64,000 nucleotides of DNA from Fibrobacterota bacterium (GTDB lineage: Bacteria > Fibrobacterota > Fibrobacteria > UBA5070): contig JADKBN010000028.1 in NCBI GenBank assembly GCA_016715065.1, positions 21,883-85,882 of the forward strand, read 5' to 3'. The position numbers and the translations under genes are program-made. Shown here piece after piece: positions 1 through 11,423 of this stretch. Each line of letters opens with the position of its first letter. Position 1 is the first letter of the stretch. The notes under the pieces were generated by a model. It did no database searches. It was not told where the DNA came from and was given only the letters and a program-made list of their open reading frames with translations.

Positions 1-1941
1 GGCGGGGCCATCGAGCTTGAACTCGACATCCATTCCATACCGGTTGGATTCGCGGAGGTTTCCGCCCAGAAGTTTGCAAAACTCCAACTGGATCGGCTCC
101 AAGGTCTTGCCCAGATGGATCGCCTCGGCCTCGGTCAAGACCGGCGCCCCTCCGTCGAGGGTGCCGCGAGCCAACAGCTCCAAGGTGGCATCGCCCAAGG
201 AACCGTCCGGGAAGGGGTAGTAGATCCATTGTTCGGAAAGGGTCCCGACGGGTGGGTCCACCACCGAGACCTCTCCTTGCTGGGCGTTGATCACATACCC
301 GAAATACTCCGGTTGGTAGATGTTGCGGGTGAGGGCCACGCCGTTGACACCCTCGTCGGGGAAGCTGCGGTGCACCAGGACTCCCATCGCCACCCGACGT
401 TGGTCGATCCGGTAGGCCGATCGCTCCAGGAAGGCCCGCTCGTTCCAAAGACTCGCCCATACCTTCCGCAAGGCGTCCTCGATGGACTTTTTGGGGTTGT
501 CCAGTTCGCCCGTGTAGGAGGAGTACAAGCCCGCGCCGTTGAATTCCGCCAGATCTTCGGCGTTGGTGCTGGATCGAAACCGCATGCGGGTGTACTGTCC
601 GTTGGCGCGGATGGCCGCCGAGATTTCCGCAAGCAAAACAGGATCCACGGGTGCTTGGAGGATTCTGGCTTGCAAGCGGGCCAACGCGGCACGTCGGGCG
701 GAGGCTGCTTCCAGAAGCGAAGAATCCGCCAGAAGTGAATCGATCAGAGGGGCGATGTCGTGCTTGCGGATATGGTCCAGGTAGGCGGCAAACGGAATGG
801 CGAATCCGCCTTCGGGAACCCGGAAAGCGTTTTTGTGCAGGCTTGCCAGCCTGGTCAGCACCCCGAAATTCGCGGCTTTGGCTCCGACGCGCGGCAAAGC
901 GTTGCGGTTCAAAGAGTCGAGCCTCACCAAGCCAGGGGAGCTGTCCAGGGGGAGCGCGGGCGGGACGGGCAGGACTCGGGCGTTCCAAAACGAGTCCACC
1001 TCGGCGCGGGTGGCCTCCCGCAAGGTCCAGCCCAACAACGTGACTTCCAGTCGCACGGGTTTTCCGGACAGCGAAGCGAAGACAGGATCCGACCAAGCGT
1101 TGCGCAGGGCCATGTTGGGCGTGCCGCGATTGCGACTGAGCACGTTGAGGTGGCTCAAGGGAGTCTGGAATTCCGTGGTGATCACCCCCGCCACGGTGGG
1201 AAGATCGTTGGGGATTCCGTCGGTGAGCACGATGTCGCGCGGAGAGAACCTGCCGGTGCCGACCGTGTCGTGTCCGGCCCGCACCAGCGTTCCGTAGGCG
1301 ATGCCGGTGTTCAGGCTCTGGAAGGTCTCGCCGCCGTAGACCGCGTTTGGGGTCACGACAGCGACTTGGGCTCGAACGGCACGGGCCAAGGCCGAATCGT
1401 TGGCGGGCAGGTAGACCAATTTCTGTCCTATCCAGGTGGAGTCCGAGGCCGACTTCATGAGCTTGGCCAGCCGGTCGGAAGAGAGGTCGTCGCCGGGAAA
1501 CAGTTGGACCACCCAGAGGTCGGGTCCTTCGTAGTGGGTGAGCGTCGCCAAAACATATTGGCGGTTCGGGGAATCCGAATAGTTGTCGTTCCAGGTCGTG
1601 TTGTACTTGGCCGCCGGGTATCCCAAAATAGTCCGTGCGAAGTCCAAGTGCATGGCGTAACGAGTGGAGTTGGGAAACCAGATCTGGCCGGTGGCGATCG
1701 ACTGGAGAATCTTGACGGAGGTGGCGCGGCCATAGACCGCGTTGGCGGGCGGTCCCTTCAGGGAGTCCCAATCGGCAGGGCAAGTCAGCTGTCCCAAGTG
1801 GGAAACACGAACGCTGTCCGCGGTTTGGCAGACTTGTTTGGCGCCTGGAATCGCAGGGGTTTCCGGCGGTCCGGCGGTCCGGTCGCAACAGTTGAGTCCG
1901 ACGGCCCCCGCCAAAGCGGAGAGGATGGCCATGATGCGCAT
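1..1941 (-). CDS. PEP/pyruvate-binding (PPDK-like) domain lipoprotein, 3' end off window
   Basis: A continuous minus-strand frame of 647 codons runs off the window start, so the C-terminus is missing. I start it at the ATG at 1941 (MRIMAILSALAGAVGLNCC), which gives a short hydrophobic signal followed by a Cys pair; a lipoprotein is likely although the lipobox (GLNC) is not ideal. Around residue 264 it reads SHLNVLSRNRGTPNM, which resembles the swivelling phosphohistidine domain of PEP-utilising enzymes. Around residue 456 it reads FRSSTNAEDLAEFNGAG, and later YVINAQQGEVSVV, both hallmarks of the PPDK N-terminal (PEP/pyruvate-binding, ATP-grasp-like) domain. In PEP synthase and PPDK the ATP-grasp domain comes first, so the order here is reversed. 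The enzymatic activity of such exported versions is not known to me; a role at the cell surface is inferred. Divergent from the coiled-coil gene at 2094. Confidence 0.8.
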   Translation of the reverse strand, partial: MRIMAILSALAGAVGLNCCDRTAGPPETPAIPGAKQVCQTADSVRVSHLGQLTCPADWDSLKGPPANAVYGRATSVKILQSIATGQIWFPNSTRYAMHLDFARTILGYPAAKYNTTWNDNYSDSPNRQYVLATLTHYEGPDLWVVQLFPGDDLSSDRLAKLMKSASDSTWIGQKLVYLPANDSALARAVRAQVAVVTPNAVYGGETFQSLNTGIAYGTLVRAGHDTVGTGRFSPRDIVLTDGIPNDLPTVAGVITTEFQTPLSHLNVLSRNRGTPNMALRNAWSDPVFASLSGKPVRLEVTLLGWTLREATRAEVDSFWNARVLPVPPALPLDSSPGLVRLDSLNRNALPRVGAKAANFGVLTRLASLHKNAFRVPEGGFAIPFAAYLDHIRKHDIAPLIDSLLADSSLLEAASARRAALARLQARILQAPVDPVLLAEISAAIRANGQYTRMRFRSSTNAEDLAEFNGAGLYSSYTGELDNPKKSIEDALRKVWASLWNERAFLERSAYRIDQRRVAMGVLVHRSFPDEGVNGVALTRNIYQPEYFGYVINAQQGEVSVVDPPVGTLSEQWIYYPFPDGSLGDATLELLARGTLDGGAPVLTEAEAIHLGKTLEPIQLEFCKLLGGNLRESNRYGMDVEFKLDGPA

Positions 1942-2093
1942 GGAGAGAAATGTCGCTTCAAATCGATGGACCAAGGGAAAAAGAAGCCGAACCTGGACAG
2001 GTTCCCGTGCTCGAACGGAGTAAGGGGGGTGAGAGAATAGACCTGGGATTTATGTTTGTGGCTCCGTCTCAAAACACCTCCAAGGTCGCAAAC

Positions 2094-3413
2094 ATGAAAA
2101 CCTCCCTGCTGACGGCCTTTGCCGTTTCCTCGCTGTGCTCGGCGGAGCTTGTGCAATTCAAGCCCAACAACCCCGCCAAAGCCGATGAAGTCAACCGGAA
2201 CTTCTTCCTGCTGGATTCGTCGAAGGCGGACAAGTCCACCATCGGGCTTCTGACGTCGGCGGTCAACGCGAAGGCGGACGCGAAATCCGTGGAGGACTTG
2301 GCCAAGTCGTTGGCTTCCAAGGCGGATTCGATCGCCGTGGCGAAGGCGCTGCGGGATTCTGCTTCGGCTCTCCGGTCTTCCTTTCCGAGCATCCCTGCGC
2401 CGGTGGCCGGCGCGGATACCGCGGCGAAGCGTCGTATCGATTCGCTGGCGCAAGCGGCGAAGTCGAGCAACGCGGTGGTGGCGAAATCTGTCATCGACAC
2501 GGCGTCCTCGATCCGCGGGTCGCTGGCGGGGAAGATGGACAAGGTCGCCATCACCCCGGCTTCCATCGGAGCCCTTCCTTCGTCCAACGCTTCGCACAAA
2601 GGGGTTTTTTCCGCCGATGGACTTCAGGTGAATTCCATGGCGCGCTCGAGTGGATCCGAGGCTGCGGAGCCCGGGTTCCGGCTGATCAGGACGGATGCGC
2701 CTGTTGGCAACCAGATCTGGGATTGGACCACGGACAAGGCCAACGGGTCCTTGTTCCTGCGCACCATCCAGGACGACGAAAAGGCATCGGCGTGGGCCAT
2801 GAAGATCGATCGCAAGGGCCTGACTCCGACGGTGATTTCTCTCTATGCGTCCACGAGGGTGAATGGGATGTTGGAGGCTGCCGGGGGTCTGAGGATCCAC
2901 CCGAAACAGGAGATCAAATTCGGAATGGCCTACGACGCGGCAAAGGATACGAACACCAGCGTGATCGCGGCTTCGCTTGCGAAGGGATCCTACCTGGATG
3001 GCTCGCAGGCGGACGATTTCATCATCCGGCATAAGTCGGACGAGGGAAGGATTCTCATGGGTGCTGGCACTGGCAATCCAGTCGCAGGGCTGGAAATATC
3101 GTCAAAGTCTGTGAAGGTCAACATCCCGCTGCAGATCAAGTCGACGGAGCTCTGGGCCGACTACGTGTTCGAGGTCGGCTACCAGCCGATGCCGCTGAAG
3201 GAAATCGAAGCCTTTGCCAGACAGCACAAGCATCTGCCGGAAGTGCCTTCCACGGCGGATGTGGAAAAAGACGGCATCGACATCGCCAAGATGAACGCCA
3301 TCCTTCTGAAGAAGGTGGAGGAGCTCACCTTGCACGCGGTGGAACAGGAAAAGAAGATGGACGCGCTGCAGGCGGAAGTGCGAGAAATGAAAGCAACGGT
3401 ACGGGTGCGTTGA
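2094..3413 (+). CDS. secreted coiled-coil / tail-fibre-like surface protein
   Basis: 439 residues beginning MKTSLLTAFAVSSLCSA, a plausible Sec signal peptide; an upstream extension to 1950 would lack one. Residues about 20-170 are Ala/Ser/Lys/Asp rich with regular hydrophobic spacing (KADKS, KADAKS, KADSIA), suggesting a trimeric coiled coil. The middle resembles a beta-rich fibre head. The end (WADYVFEVGYQPMPLKEIE, HKHLPEVPS, then MNAILLKKVEELTLHAVEQ) matches a C-terminal module common in Bacteroidota and Fibrobacterota surface proteins, where a final helix oligomerises and in some relatives an S74-type chaperone follows. No S74 catalytic domain is visible. Role unknown; a cell-surface or adhesin-like protein is the best guess. 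Confidence 0.75.
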   Translation: MKTSLLTAFAVSSLCSAELVQFKPNNPAKADEVNRNFFLLDSSKADKSTIGLLTSAVNAKADAKSVEDLAKSLASKADSIAVAKALRDSASALRSSFPSIPAPVAGADTAAKRRIDSLAQAAKSSNAVVAKSVIDTASSIRGSLAGKMDKVAITPASIGALPSSNASHKGVFSADGLQVNSMARSSGSEAAEPGFRLIRTDAPVGNQIWDWTTDKANGSLFLRTIQDDEKASAWAMKIDRKGLTPTVISLYASTRVNGMLEAAGGLRIHPKQEIKFGMAYDAAKDTNTSVIAASLAKGSYLDGSQADDFIIRHKSDEGRILMGAGTGNPVAGLEISSKSVKVNIPLQIKSTELWADYVFEVGYQPMPLKEIEAFARQHKHLPEVPSTADVEKDGIDIAKMNAILLKKVEELTLHAVEQEKKMDALQAEVREMKATVRVR

Positions 3414-3570
3414 ATACCGAGGATTCCTGCATCTGGGTTCCCGCCAGGTGCAGGTTCTGTCCGTCATGAACGTTGCTCGGAGATGGAAATTTTTCAGGGA
3501 TCTTGATTGGTGCGGTTGTTGATATGTGTGATCGGCACGTTCACTTCGACCTGCAAAGGAACCTCATCCG

Positions 3571-4104
3571 ATGTTTTGCCTTGCCGCACTCGCACTGTTT
3601 GCCGCACCTCAAGCCCCTCCATCTCAGGAGCCCCTTGGATTTGGGCGGCACTATCTCAAAGCATTGGGTGGAGAGGCGGTGGGGACGGCGATTGGTTTCG
3701 GGGTCGGATTGTCCGGCTCCTTGATCATTGGTGATGCAGGCCCCCTGGCGGTAGCTCTTCCCCTGGGCAACACCGTGGGGACAGCCATGGGAGCCAACCT
3801 CGCGACAGAGGCGGACGAGGCCAACGGGTCGTTTTTTGGCGCCTGGACAGGCGGAATACTCGGAGGTGCCACGTTCGCATTTGCCGCCTACGAAATCGGG
3901 AATGGGCTTTCTGGAGGGGAAGATGGAGGCTCGGCGACAGCCGCTGTGCTTGGGATCGTTGGATGGAGTCTCGGCTCTCCTCTGGTGTCCACCGCCGCGC
4001 AACGATGGTTTCGAACCGACGACGCTCCTGATGTCTCGCTGTGGAGTCCCTCCGGGCGCCCTCAGGAAAGCCTGGGGCTGCGCATGCAATGGAGGCTGCC
4101 ATGA
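3571..4104 (+). CDS. small secreted Gly/Ala-rich hypothetical protein
   Basis: 177 residues with a hydrophobic N-terminus (MFCLAALALFAAPQAPP) that looks like a signal peptide. The body alternates Gly-rich hydrophobic stretches (GTAIGFGVGLSGSLIIG, GGILGGATFAFAAYEIG), as in glycine-zipper membrane proteins, and the C-terminus ends LGLRMQWRLP. An AGGAAC box lies 9 bases before the ATG. Its stop overlaps the next start by ATGA, so it is probably co-expressed and translationally coupled with the lipoprotein at 4101. I do not recognise the family. Confidence 0.65.
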   Translation: MFCLAALALFAAPQAPPSQEPLGFGRHYLKALGGEAVGTAIGFGVGLSGSLIIGDAGPLAVALPLGNTVGTAMGANLATEADEANGSFFGAWTGGILGGATFAFAAYEIGNGLSGGEDGGSATAAVLGIVGWSLGSPLVSTAAQRWFRTDDAPDVSLWSPSGRPQESLGLRMQWRLP

Positions 4105-4871
4105 AAGTCGAGCTGTTGCGGGTGGCGTTCCTAACCGCGATTTGTCAGTCCTTGTGCGGATGCATATTCATCAAAGTGACCGGCGTCCGCGTAGATGCGG
4201 ACCTCGCCATGCCAGCCCCTCCGATGCTACCGGATTCCGTTCGGGCTGGTCAATTTTTCGGCCAGATGGGAGTTCGCCTCTCTTCCGCCGAACCGGTCGA
4301 AAGCGATTCCTTCCAATGGCGCGCCCCACGTGTCGGGGGCGATATCGGAGTCCAATACGTGGCCACGCGACATGTGCGGATCCTAAGTGGTGCGAGTGTT
4401 TCCTCGACGCCCTCGGCATGGTTGGGGATGGGTACGAATGTGCGCAACACCTACCTGGCTTGGGATTTCGACGCCCTGTTCGGGGCGACCTGGACCAAAG
4501 TGGATATCCACGGTCAGGTCACCGGCTGGGAGGATGAATCAGGCCCTCAGCGGAAATCCTCGCTGGTGGATCAAGGCTCTCGGGTTCTGCCGTGGATGCA
4601 ATTTGCGGTTCGGACACGCATGCGAGGGTCAGGTCCCTGGTTGGAGCTGCGTATTCAGCCGGGGATGAAGCTCGGAACGCTCGTTGATCCCGAAGGCGAA
4701 GCGGATGATCAATCCGTCGCCTCGATCACTTCGGCCACGAGTGGAGGCTGGATTCAGGAATTCCCTAACGGATCCGCTCTGGTGGTGGGGGCTCGTACTG
4801 TGGGTACCCAGTTAGAGAATGTGACTGGAGGGACTGCACAAGGGTTTGCCTCCTGGGTCCAACCGTTCTGA
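4101..4871 (+). CDS. lipoprotein of unknown function
   Basis: 256 residues starting MKVELLRVAFLTAICQSLCGCIF, with a good lipobox (SLCGC), so export and lipidation are likely. The start is chosen because it places the signal peptide correctly and overlaps the previous stop (ATGA at 4101-4104). The rest is rich in alternating polar and hydrophobic residues and ends in an aromatic (GFASWVQPF), as in outer-membrane beta structures. No domain recognised. It forms a two-gene unit with the Gly-rich protein upstream. Confidence 0.65.
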   Translation: MKVELLRVAFLTAICQSLCGCIFIKVTGVRVDADLAMPAPPMLPDSVRAGQFFGQMGVRLSSAEPVESDSFQWRAPRVGGDIGVQYVATRHVRILSGASVSSTPSAWLGMGTNVRNTYLAWDFDALFGATWTKVDIHGQVTGWEDESGPQRKSSLVDQGSRVLPWMQFAVRTRMRGSGPWLELRIQPGMKLGTLVDPEGEADDQSVASITSATSGGWIQEFPNGSALVVGARTVGTQLENVTGGTAQGFASWVQPF

Positions 4872-4977
4872 TCCGCCTTTGATTTGGCCCCGGTTTCCTG
4901 CAACTCCAGAGCCAACAATCGTTTATGCGCCTGCCTGCCCGGGATCGTTTCATTTTCACCTCATTGTCTGCGACCCC

Positions 4978-5007
4978 TTGACTTGGTGCTGGATGAACCG
5001 GTATATT
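4978..5007 (+). promoter_or_regulatory. sigma70-like promoter of groESL
   Basis: TTGACT at 4978-4983 and TATATT at 5002-5007 are separated by 18 bases. The pair lies just upstream of the CIRCE operator, so transcription would start inside or next to the operator, as expected for HrcA repression. Confidence 0.75.
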
Positions 5008-5020
5008 CTCTGTGCGATTG

Positions 5021-5047
5021 TTAGCACTCGTCTCAGGTGAGTGCTAA
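5021..5047 (+). promoter_or_regulatory. CIRCE operator (HrcA binding site)
   Basis: TTAGCACTC, nine bases, then GAGTGCTAA: a perfect match to the CIRCE inverted repeat bound by the heat-shock repressor HrcA. It lies between the promoter and groES. Confidence 0.95.
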
Positions 5048-5081
5048 CAGCTATCCACAACCAACACTGGAGACACTCAAA

Positions 5082-5366
5082 ATGGCACTTTCCCCTCTCG
5101 CGGATCGCGTCGTGATCAAAGCCCTCGAAGCCGAATCCAAGACGGCCGGCGGCATCATCATCCCCGACAACGCCAAGGAAAAGCCCCAGAAGGGCGAAGT
5201 CGTCGCGGTTGGCCCCGGCAAGACCGATGAAAAGGGCAACGTGGTCAAGCTGGAGCTCAAGGTCGGCGACAAGGTGCTCTATGGCAAGTACGCCGGTACC
5301 GAAGTCAACGTGGACGGCAAGGATCTGCTGATCATGCGCGAAGCCGACGTTCTGGCCAAGATCTAA
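5082..5366 (+). CDS. groES: co-chaperonin GroES
   Basis: 94 residues ([20 protein letters not shown] onward), the normal GroES length. The mobile-loop region ([20 protein letters not shown]) and the C-terminal [25 protein letters not shown] are typical. It caps GroEL and closes the folding chamber. The ATG at 5082 is chosen because the frame upstream of it runs through the CIRCE operator. It is the first gene of the groESL unit, under the promoter at 4978 and CIRCE at 5021; 232 bases carrying two inverted repeat copies separate it from groEL. Confidence 0.97.
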   Translation: MALSPLADRVVIKALEAESKTAGGIIIPDNAKEKPQKGEVVAVGPGKTDEKGNVVKLELKVGDKVLYGKYAGTEVNVDGKDLLIMREADVLAKI

Positions 5367-5396
5367 GGAAGCCCGGAAGGCTACGCCCTTCCCTCT

Positions 5397-7536
<2,140 letters not shown>

Positions 7537-7567
7537 CATGTGATTCCTGTGCTTTCGGGGGGGGCGT

Positions 7568-8218
7568 TCAGATCATGCTGATCGAGACCAAGGCGTAGTA
7601 TCTGGTGAATCCAAAGGTCAAATCCCGACCCATCTTCGCTTCAAAGGCAATTGGGGAGATACCCCAGAACTCTTTTCTCATCGCCAACACCGCGCCAGCG
7701 CCAACTTCCAAATATCCCACGGACCCTTCGGTGATCGGATCCGGAACGAAGTCAAAAGGCATCGATGAGTAATCTCCAATCATTTCGTTCCTGGCAAAGT
7801 ACTGGAAAGATCCGATTCGCAGCCAATTCCATGCAGTGGCATGCTCGATCAGCGCGGTTCCGCCGCTGACTCCAGATAGGCTTGTGCCAAGCCAGTTCAT
7901 CGATCCAAAATGATCACCAAGGTACCCGCCTGTCAGCGCCGCTGAAACAGGGAGAGCCACTTGGCCTCCAATCCTCCATCGGTCTCCAAATGTCGCGCCT
8001 ATTGACTCTCCAAACCCGTAATCTTCGGCATTGTAGGGTCCACGGAACGAGTGTTCAGCCTGGGAAATTTTCTTCGGATCGAATCCAGCCAACGTGGCTG
8101 TAATGCCGGGGCTCTGCATGAATCCAGCCACGCTGGGCATTTGTCCCGCACAACCAGACAGGCTGACGAATGCCACCCCTGTAAGCCAAAGTCCAATGCT
8201 GCAACGAAATGTCGACAT
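7568..8218 (-). CDS. lipoprotein, possible outer-membrane-associated, unknown
   Basis: 216 residues from ATG 8218 (MSTFRCSIGLWLTGVAFVSLSGCAG), with a clear lipobox (LSGC) and a GAGGAGG ribosome-binding site just upstream; longer starts would bury the signal. The mature part alternates Gly and aromatic residues (GQVALPVSAALTGGYLGDHFG, VGYLEVGAGAVLAMRK) and ends in an amphipathic strand (YYALVSISMI), suggesting beta-structure near the outer membrane. No family recognised. It lies convergent to groEL and divergent from the Fic gene. Confidence 0.7.
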   Translation of the reverse strand: MSTFRCSIGLWLTGVAFVSLSGCAGQMPSVAGFMQSPGITATLAGFDPKKISQAEHSFRGPYNAEDYGFGESIGATFGDRWRIGGQVALPVSAALTGGYLGDHFGSMNWLGTSLSGVSGGTALIEHATAWNWLRIGSFQYFARNEMIGDYSSMPFDFVPDPITEGSVGYLEVGAGAVLAMRKEFWGISPIAFEAKMGRDLTFGFTRYYALVSISMI

Positions 8219-8327
8219 TCGGGCCTCCTCGACAATCTTTGGAAAGCAATCGGTGTGCCGTGACCCACGCCGAAGAAAATGCCCAGGCAAAACCAGGGCT
8301 TGCAGGCTGTTTACTGCATCGGCGGCA

Positions 8328-9461
8328 ATGCCCCTTTCCGCTCACACCATCATCACTTTCCCGCTCGAGAAGGGGCGTACGGCGGAGAAGGCATTTTTGC
8401 CCCATCCAATTCCGCCCACCCCGGCGCTTTTGATCGACTCGGGGCTGCAGGCGCGCTTGGAGGAAGCGAACCTGGCGTTGGGTCGGCTGGATGCGGTGAG
8501 CACTCTTCTTCCCGATGCGCGATTGTTTCTCTACAGCTATGTGCGCGTGGAAGCGGTGATGTCCTCGCGAATCGAAGGGACGCAGTCGTCACTTTCTGAC
8601 TTGATGCTCTACGAAATGGAGTCCGTACCCGGCGTGCCCATCGACGATGTGCAGGAAGTCTCGTGCTACGTGAAGGCCCTGGAGCTGGGGATGCAAAGGT
8701 TGCGCGAGGGCATGCCTCTGAGCCGCCGCCCTGATGACCTCGGGCAGAGGGGAAAATCGCCAACCCGGCGAATTCCGTCAGAGCCGGGTTTGGCTGGGAG
8801 GACACCGCCCCGACGAGGCCGTGTTCGTGCCGCCTCCAGACGCACAGGTTCCGGATGCGTTTGCCGCGATGGAGCGATTCCTGAACGATGTGGATGGTAC
8901 GACCGCGCCGCTTCTGAAAGCGGCGCTGGCCCATGTGCAGTTCGAGACCATCCATCCCTTCCGGGACGGGAACGGGCGACTGGGCCGCTTGCTGATCGGA
9001 TTGATCCTCGCCGAGGCGGGAGTGTTGCGCGAGCCGTTGCTGTACGTGTCGGTGTTCTTCAAGCGGCATCGACGCACCAATTACGAACTTCTCCAGAAGG
9101 TGCGCACCACGGGCGATTGGGAGAGGTGGATCGGATTCTTCGCCGATGCGGTTTTCCAGACCGCGACCCAGGCGGTGCAAACGGGTCAAAACCTGTCTGA
9201 ACTCCATCGGTCGGACAAGGAGCGCCTGGCCCCCTTGGGACGCACCGGGGGTCGGCGGCCAAGGTGCTGGATGCGTTGGCGGCGCGACCCATCTCGAACA
9301 TCGCCTCGCTCGTGAAGGTGGCCGCAATCACGCCGGCCACGGCCGGCAAGGTGATGGAAGCGCTCCAAACGCTCGGTCTGGTCCGCGAACTCACCGGTCA
9401 AAAGCGAAACCGCGTGTTCGCCTATTCGGCCTATATCGATCTCTTGAACCAGGAGCCCTGA
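8328..9461 (+). pseudogene. Fic family protein (AMPylase-type), two frameshifts
   Basis: Fic proteins transfer AMP or other phosphate-containing groups to target proteins. The N-terminal Fic_N part reads in one frame from ATG 8328 (MPLSAHTIITFPLEKGRTAE), including SSRIEGTQSSLSDL, which fits the inhibitory (S/T)xxxE(G/N) helix. The second frame, from about 8730, carries the catalytic motif HPFRDGNGRLGRLL. The third, from about 9255, carries a winged-helix end (SAAKVLDALAARPISNIASLV). The first break looks like a short deletion after MPLSRR: about nine residues usually present are missing and the remainder is out of frame. The second is at a run of five G (9248-9252). Domains are otherwise complete, so this is either a recent pseudogene or a correctly encoded gene with sequencing indels. 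Confidence 0.8.
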
Positions 9462-9509
9462 TTTACAAAGACGAAAACCGTCCTGAAGAAGCATTGCGCG
9501 GAGAATCCC

Positions 9510-10176
9510 ATGAAACGTCCAAAGACCGCAGCCGCCCACGAGATGGGGAAGTGGCTTTCCAGCCTGAAGTGTTCGCAGTCCATGGTCTGGCGAGGTCCTG
9601 GCGCGGCTCGAAGGGTGGAGCAGGAGCATAGAAGACTCACGTGACGGATGCGATCTGCTGCTTCGGTTCTTCGCGGGCGACGAGACCCTGTTCACGCACT
9701 GCGACGATTCCAACGGCTACCTGGGCGATCTTTTCCGGTCGGAGGCGAAAGCTCTGTTTGTGGGGTTCGCCAAGAATTGTCCGGAGAATGAGTGGATCGT
9801 CACGGAACTTTTCAAGCTGCTGGGGGACGACGGCTACGGCGTGCGCGACACGCTTCTGGAAGGGGCTTGCGCGTATCTTCCCGAGGCTGCGCTGCGGTCT
9901 TTGGTGGAGCTTTGCCAGAAGGCTTCCCAATCAGAAGGCGACGAGGGCCGCAAGCGACATTGGCTGATCTTCGTGGAGCTGCTGGCGAAGGAGCTCAAGG
10001 ATCCGGCCCTGTTCGAGCAGACTCGCATGAGTTCGTGGGGCAAGCTCAATCCCGCGGCCCACCTGCGCCTTTCTCATCTCCTCCAGGAGCCTCGTCGTCT
10101 CCGACCGCCTGGTCCGTGCACCATTCCTCCACCTTGCCGGCAAGATGGTAGATGCTCTGCACAAAAGGAAACTTGA
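9510..10176 (+). pseudogene. broken gene of unknown function
   Basis: A start (MKRPKTAAAHEMGKWLSSLK) at 9510 ends early, but a second frame from about 9571 reads protein-like sequence (LARLEGWSRSIEDSRDGCDLL, FRSEAKALFVGFAKNCPENEW, LGDDGYGVRDTLLEGACAYLP) and a third takes over near 10085 (PFLHLAGKMVDALHKRKLE). The pieces read as one helical protein shifted twice. I do not recognise the family with confidence. It sits between the Fic remnant and ppk2, so the two damaged genes may form one decaying block. Confidence 0.5.
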
Positions 10177-10205
10177 ATCAGTGGGCCATGGGATTCAGAC
10201 TCCCC

Positions 10206-11075
10206 TCAGTCCTCCTCCGCCTCCAGCATCTTCTTGGTCTCCAAAAGCGCGTTGCGACGCTCCTTGCCGACCTCGGGGAACTTGAGGTCCATCTCCTCCA
10301 AAGTTCTCACCACGATGTGGGCCACGGCCATGCGCGAAAACCATTTGTTGTCGGCGGGGATCACATACCAGGGAGCGCGTTCGGTGCTCGTCCAGGAGAG
10401 CACATCCTCGTAGGCGTCCTGGTACTCGTCCCAGTGGCCGCGTTCGGTGGCGTCGGAGGGACTCATCTTCCAGTTCTTTTCCGGCTTGTCGATGCGGTCC
10501 AGGAAGCGTTTCTTCTGCTCGTCGCGCGAAACGTTCAGGAAGAACTTGATCACCTTGGTGCCGTTGCGCGAAAGGTGCTTCTCGAAATCCGTGATGCTCT
10601 CGGCGCGTTGTTTCCAAATTTTGTCCGTCACCAGCTCCGTCGGAACTTGCTGTTTTTCCAGGATGTTGGGGTGCACCCGCACCACCAGCATCTCTTCGTA
10701 CCAACTGCGGTTGAAGATCCCGATACGACCCCGTTCGGGCAGGTGCTTCTGGCAGCGCCACAGGAAATCGTGGTCCAGGTCCTCCGCCGAGGGGGCCTTG
10801 AAGCTCGCCACTTGGCAGCCCTGGGGATTCACCCCGGACATCACGTGCTTGATGGCCCCGTCCTTGCCCGCGGCGTCCATGGCCTGGAACATCAGCAGAA
10901 GCGACCACCGGTCCTGTGCGTAGAGGATTTCCTGGAGCTCGGCGAGCCGTTCCACATCCTTGGCGAGTTTTTCTTCCGCCGCATCCTTGTTCTTCCAGCC
11001 GAGGGTATCGGAAGGATCGTGGTCCTTGAGGCGGACTTTGCGGTCGGGGCGGATGCGGAACTTTTCGGTCTTCAT
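10206..11075 (-). CDS. polyphosphate kinase 2 family protein
   Basis: 289 residues. PPK2 enzymes transfer phosphate between polyphosphate and nucleotides in the cytoplasm. The Walker A-like loop MDAAGKDG is at residues 66-73, followed by the lid with HVMSGVNPQGCQVASFKAPS and the Walker B-like RGRIGIFNRSWYEEMLVVRVHP. These features fit the class that phosphorylates AMP and/or ADP (polyP:AMP/ADP phosphotransferase), but the nucleotide preference cannot be read from sequence alone. Length is normal for a single-domain PPK2. It is divergent from the glycosidase gene at 11424. Confidence 0.92.
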   Translation of the reverse strand: MKTEKFRIRPDRKVRLKDHDPSDTLGWKNKDAAEEKLAKDVERLAELQEILYAQDRWSLLLMFQAMDAAGKDGAIKHVMSGVNPQGCQVASFKAPSAEDLDHDFLWRCQKHLPERGRIGIFNRSWYEEMLVVRVHPNILEKQQVPTELVTDKIWKQRAESITDFEKHLSRNGTKVIKFFLNVSRDEQKKRFLDRIDKPEKNWKMSPSDATERGHWDEYQDAYEDVLSWTSTERAPWYVIPADNKWFSRMAVAHIVVRTLEEMDLKFPEVGKERRNALLETKKMLEAEED

Positions 11076-11423
11076 GGGAGCAGCTCCTCGACCAGCGGGG
11101 CTGGCGGGTTGTGGGGAACGTGGATGTGGAGTGATGAAACAAAGGTTGCATTTCCGGGGGGGATCCTGCCAGAGGATTGGCTTTGCATTTCCCGCCCTGG
11201 ACCTTGATCAAATGCCCCGAAACCCCGAAATCTGCCGAATTTCGCGTTTCACCTTTTCCGGAACCGGTCATGTTTGGTCTCCGCCCCGTTTCTGCGAAGA
11301 GACAGGCCGGCTTTCGATTACCACCAAGTGCGCGTTTGGACGCATCCTTACTCACGTAGCAGAAGCGGGAGCTTGAAACCATATTTGACTTCTGCTGAAT
11401 CGCTTCAGAAGGAGGCTGTGCTC
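11076..11423. other. divergent intergenic region between ppk2 and the glycosidase
   Basis: 348 bases that must hold both promoters. There is an imperfect inverted repeat (CGAAATCTGCCGAATTTCG, about 11226-11244). A good ribosome-binding site, AAGGAGG, lies at about 11409-11415 ahead of the glycosidase. I find no convincing -35/-10 pair and no RNA gene. Confidence 0.5.

Noticed and set aside
760..2040. A 426-codon plus-strand frame
   Set aside because: Antisense to the PEP/pyruvate-binding gene, which has clear motifs in the opposite direction.
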